This document shows positions 50,690 through 64,000 of a DNA stretch of 64,000 bases, piece after piece. The number at the start of each line of letters is the position of its first letter. Position 1 is the first letter of the stretch. Source of the stretch: Acanthochromis polyacanthus (taxonomy: Eukaryota > Chordata > Actinopteri > Pomacentridae); assembly GCF_021347895.1 (NCBI RefSeq), contig NC_067119.1, positions 10,614,534 to 10,678,533 on the forward strand, read 5' to 3'. The notes under the pieces are model-generated. The model made no database searches, was not told the DNA's origin, and saw only the letters and a list, made by a program, of their open reading frames with translations. The position numbers and the translations under genes are program-made.

Positions 50690-51880
50690 AAAGTCTGGAT
50701 TCCACACTATTCTGTCCCATTTCTCAGAAACTGTTTAACCCTCTTGCTCTTACACATGATCTTTGAACACAGCTTGACTTTGGTTTATGAGGACTCGGTA
50801 TTCAGGCTGCACTTTGAAACTGGCTTCTGAAACATATCTGGCATTGAACCCCTGTACAGCATGTACATCAGAAATTTTACTTGTCTTGCAGACTTTGATA
50901 TGTGCACATCATAAGTTTTAGATGGACAAAGCAGTCGTTTTGGGGACAATTTTACCCTTTTATACACTTATATGAAGCACCAAAGCATATCTTGGACCAA
51001 TTCATCTTTAAAACTTGAAATTAAGGGTGGAAATAACGGATTAGAACAGGTTTAGTGGATCACCTGCATGTATTTTCTGTAAGATGACAATTTCAAGTTG
51101 TGTTTTTATCGGATATCTTAATATTTTGTTGGTAAAGATTAGAATAAAGATTCACTTTTGCCAGCCAGTGTTGGAGACGATTGGCTAAATAACTATAAAG
51201 TTTAGATGCCACAATATCCTGTCCCATTTCTCAGGCACTATTTAAACTCTTCTGCCTCACACATGATCTTTGAACACATCTTGACTTTGGTCTCAGTATT
51301 CAGGCCGGACTGTGAAACTGGCTGCTGAAACATTTCTGCCGTGAAACCCTAGTTTTCTTCAGCAGGCACGTGAAAAAGTTTCCACTTTTGCAGATTTAGA
51401 AATGTTTACATGATAAATTAGACATGCTAGCAGTCACAGCTGTTATTTTGTGGGCTCTTTGATCCCTTTTAGACACAAATATGAAAGCAGTAAACCATAA
51501 TTTATAGCACTGCACCTTTAAAAATAGAGATAAAGTGTGGAAATAACAGATGAATGCATGTATTCTGTGCAGGATGACAGTTTGGAGATGTGTTTTCATT
51601 GGACATATGAGTGTTAAGAATCCAAAATGATCATTATGGCACTATTAAAATCCTTTATTTATTGATGATTGGATAAGTCTGGATGCCTCAATGTCCCATC
51701 CCATCTCTCAGCTACTATTTAACCTTCCTGCTGTCACACATGATCTTTGAACACATCTTGACTTTGCTCTCATTGTTCAGGCTGGACTTTGAAACTGACT
51801 TCTGAAACATCTCTGGAGTTAATCCTTCGTTTTTCCTCCTTTTGGTCAATGGATGGAGGGCACGTGAGAAAGTTTAGCAG
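50690..51880 (+). repeat. Three-copy tandem repeat (~500 bp unit) upstream of GLDC
   Basis: Copies start at about 50690, 51197 and 51674 (steps 507 and 477 bp). Shared text includes CTGTCCCATTTCTCAG, ACACATGATCTTTGAACACA, TTGACTTTG, TTCAGGC, GAAACTGGCTTCTGAAACAT. The third copy is partial and ends close to the GLDC promoter. Copies 2 and 3 carry an E-box CACGTG at 51367-51372 and 51861-51866; copy 1 does not. Copies differ by many substitutions and small indels, so the duplication is old. Confidence 0.85.
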
Positions 51881-51914
51881 CTGTTTTACCGGGGCTCGTC
51901 ACTGCGCATCTGCT

Positions 51915-52000
51915 CGCTGATTGGTTCGCTCTTGTGCAACTGTGCCATTGTATAAACTCTGCAGTTAGAAGGAGTTGGCAGTGTCTCCTGCACGGATCGT
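51915..52000 (+). promoter_or_regulatory. gldc: GLDC core promoter (inferred)
   Basis: An inverted CCAAT box (CTGATTGG, about 51917-51924) is followed about 27 bp later by a TATA-like TATAAAC at 51951. A start site near 51980 would leave a leader of about 140 nt before the GLDC ATG. CpG content rises from here into exon 1. It directly abuts the tandem repeat. Confidence 0.55.
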
Positions 52001-52118
52001 GTCGGCCTCAGTGGGGGGAAACTCTGCTAAGTTTGAGGGCAGTAAATAATTTAAAAAAAAAGAGGGAAAAAAAGAGGCTTCACCGGTTTTGTGCGGCATC
52101 TTGAGAAGCGATTCAGAG

Positions 52119-64000
<11,882 letters not shown>

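Overview
This is a vertebrate genomic window, almost certainly from a ray-finned (teleost) fish. Genes are split into many short GT-AG exons. The proteins read as fish versions of human genes, and the introns and spacers are AT-rich and full of decayed teleost-type elements (Tc1-like relics, Penelope-like fragments, short inverted-repeat elements). There are no bacterial operons, CRISPR arrays, tRNAs or rRNAs that I can see.

Six protein-coding genes were rebuilt exon by exon from splice sites and reading phase. From left to right: SECISBP2 (minus, coding 2020-9071, 18 exons, about 787 aa), the SECIS-binding protein for selenocysteine incorporation. MFSD10 (minus, 10391-16955, 12 exons, 453 aa), a 12-helix transporter. 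A ZNF462-like gene (minus, 20309-about 32632, about 2,530 codons, with one exon of about 5.1 kb holding about 21 C2H2 fingers). COQ2 (plus, 38065-42652, 7 exons, 377 aa), the ubiquinone prenyltransferase. MBOAT4/GOAT (minus, 43925-46810, 3 exons, 432 aa), ghrelin O-acyltransferase. GLDC (plus, 52119 to the right edge, first 14 exons, 582 codons), the glycine-cleavage P-protein, which continues outside the window.

Layout: SECISBP2, MFSD10 and the ZNF462-like gene are head-to-tail on the minus strand. COQ2 diverges from the ZNF462-like gene across a 3-5 kb spacer carrying Penelope-like debris. COQ2 and MBOAT4 converge across 1.3 kb that holds a near-perfect CTCF motif and a Tc1-like relic. MBOAT4 and GLDC diverge across 5.3 kb that ends in a three-copy ~500 bp tandem repeat directly before the GLDC promoter. 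The genes share no common pathway; the cluster is a product of chromosome history, not a functional system.

Points most worth a second look: a one-base frameshift inside the first zinc finger of the ZNF462-like gene; the CTCF motif; the tandem repeat with E-boxes at the GLDC promoter; a 146 bp imperfect palindrome in the MFSD10 leader intron; a hammerhead-ribozyme-like relic in a ZNF462-like intron; a phase-neutral candidate cassette exon in SECISBP2; two GC-AG introns; and a 114-codon ORF in frame with, and 15 nt upstream of, the COQ2 start. I did not find a convincing new multi-gene system.
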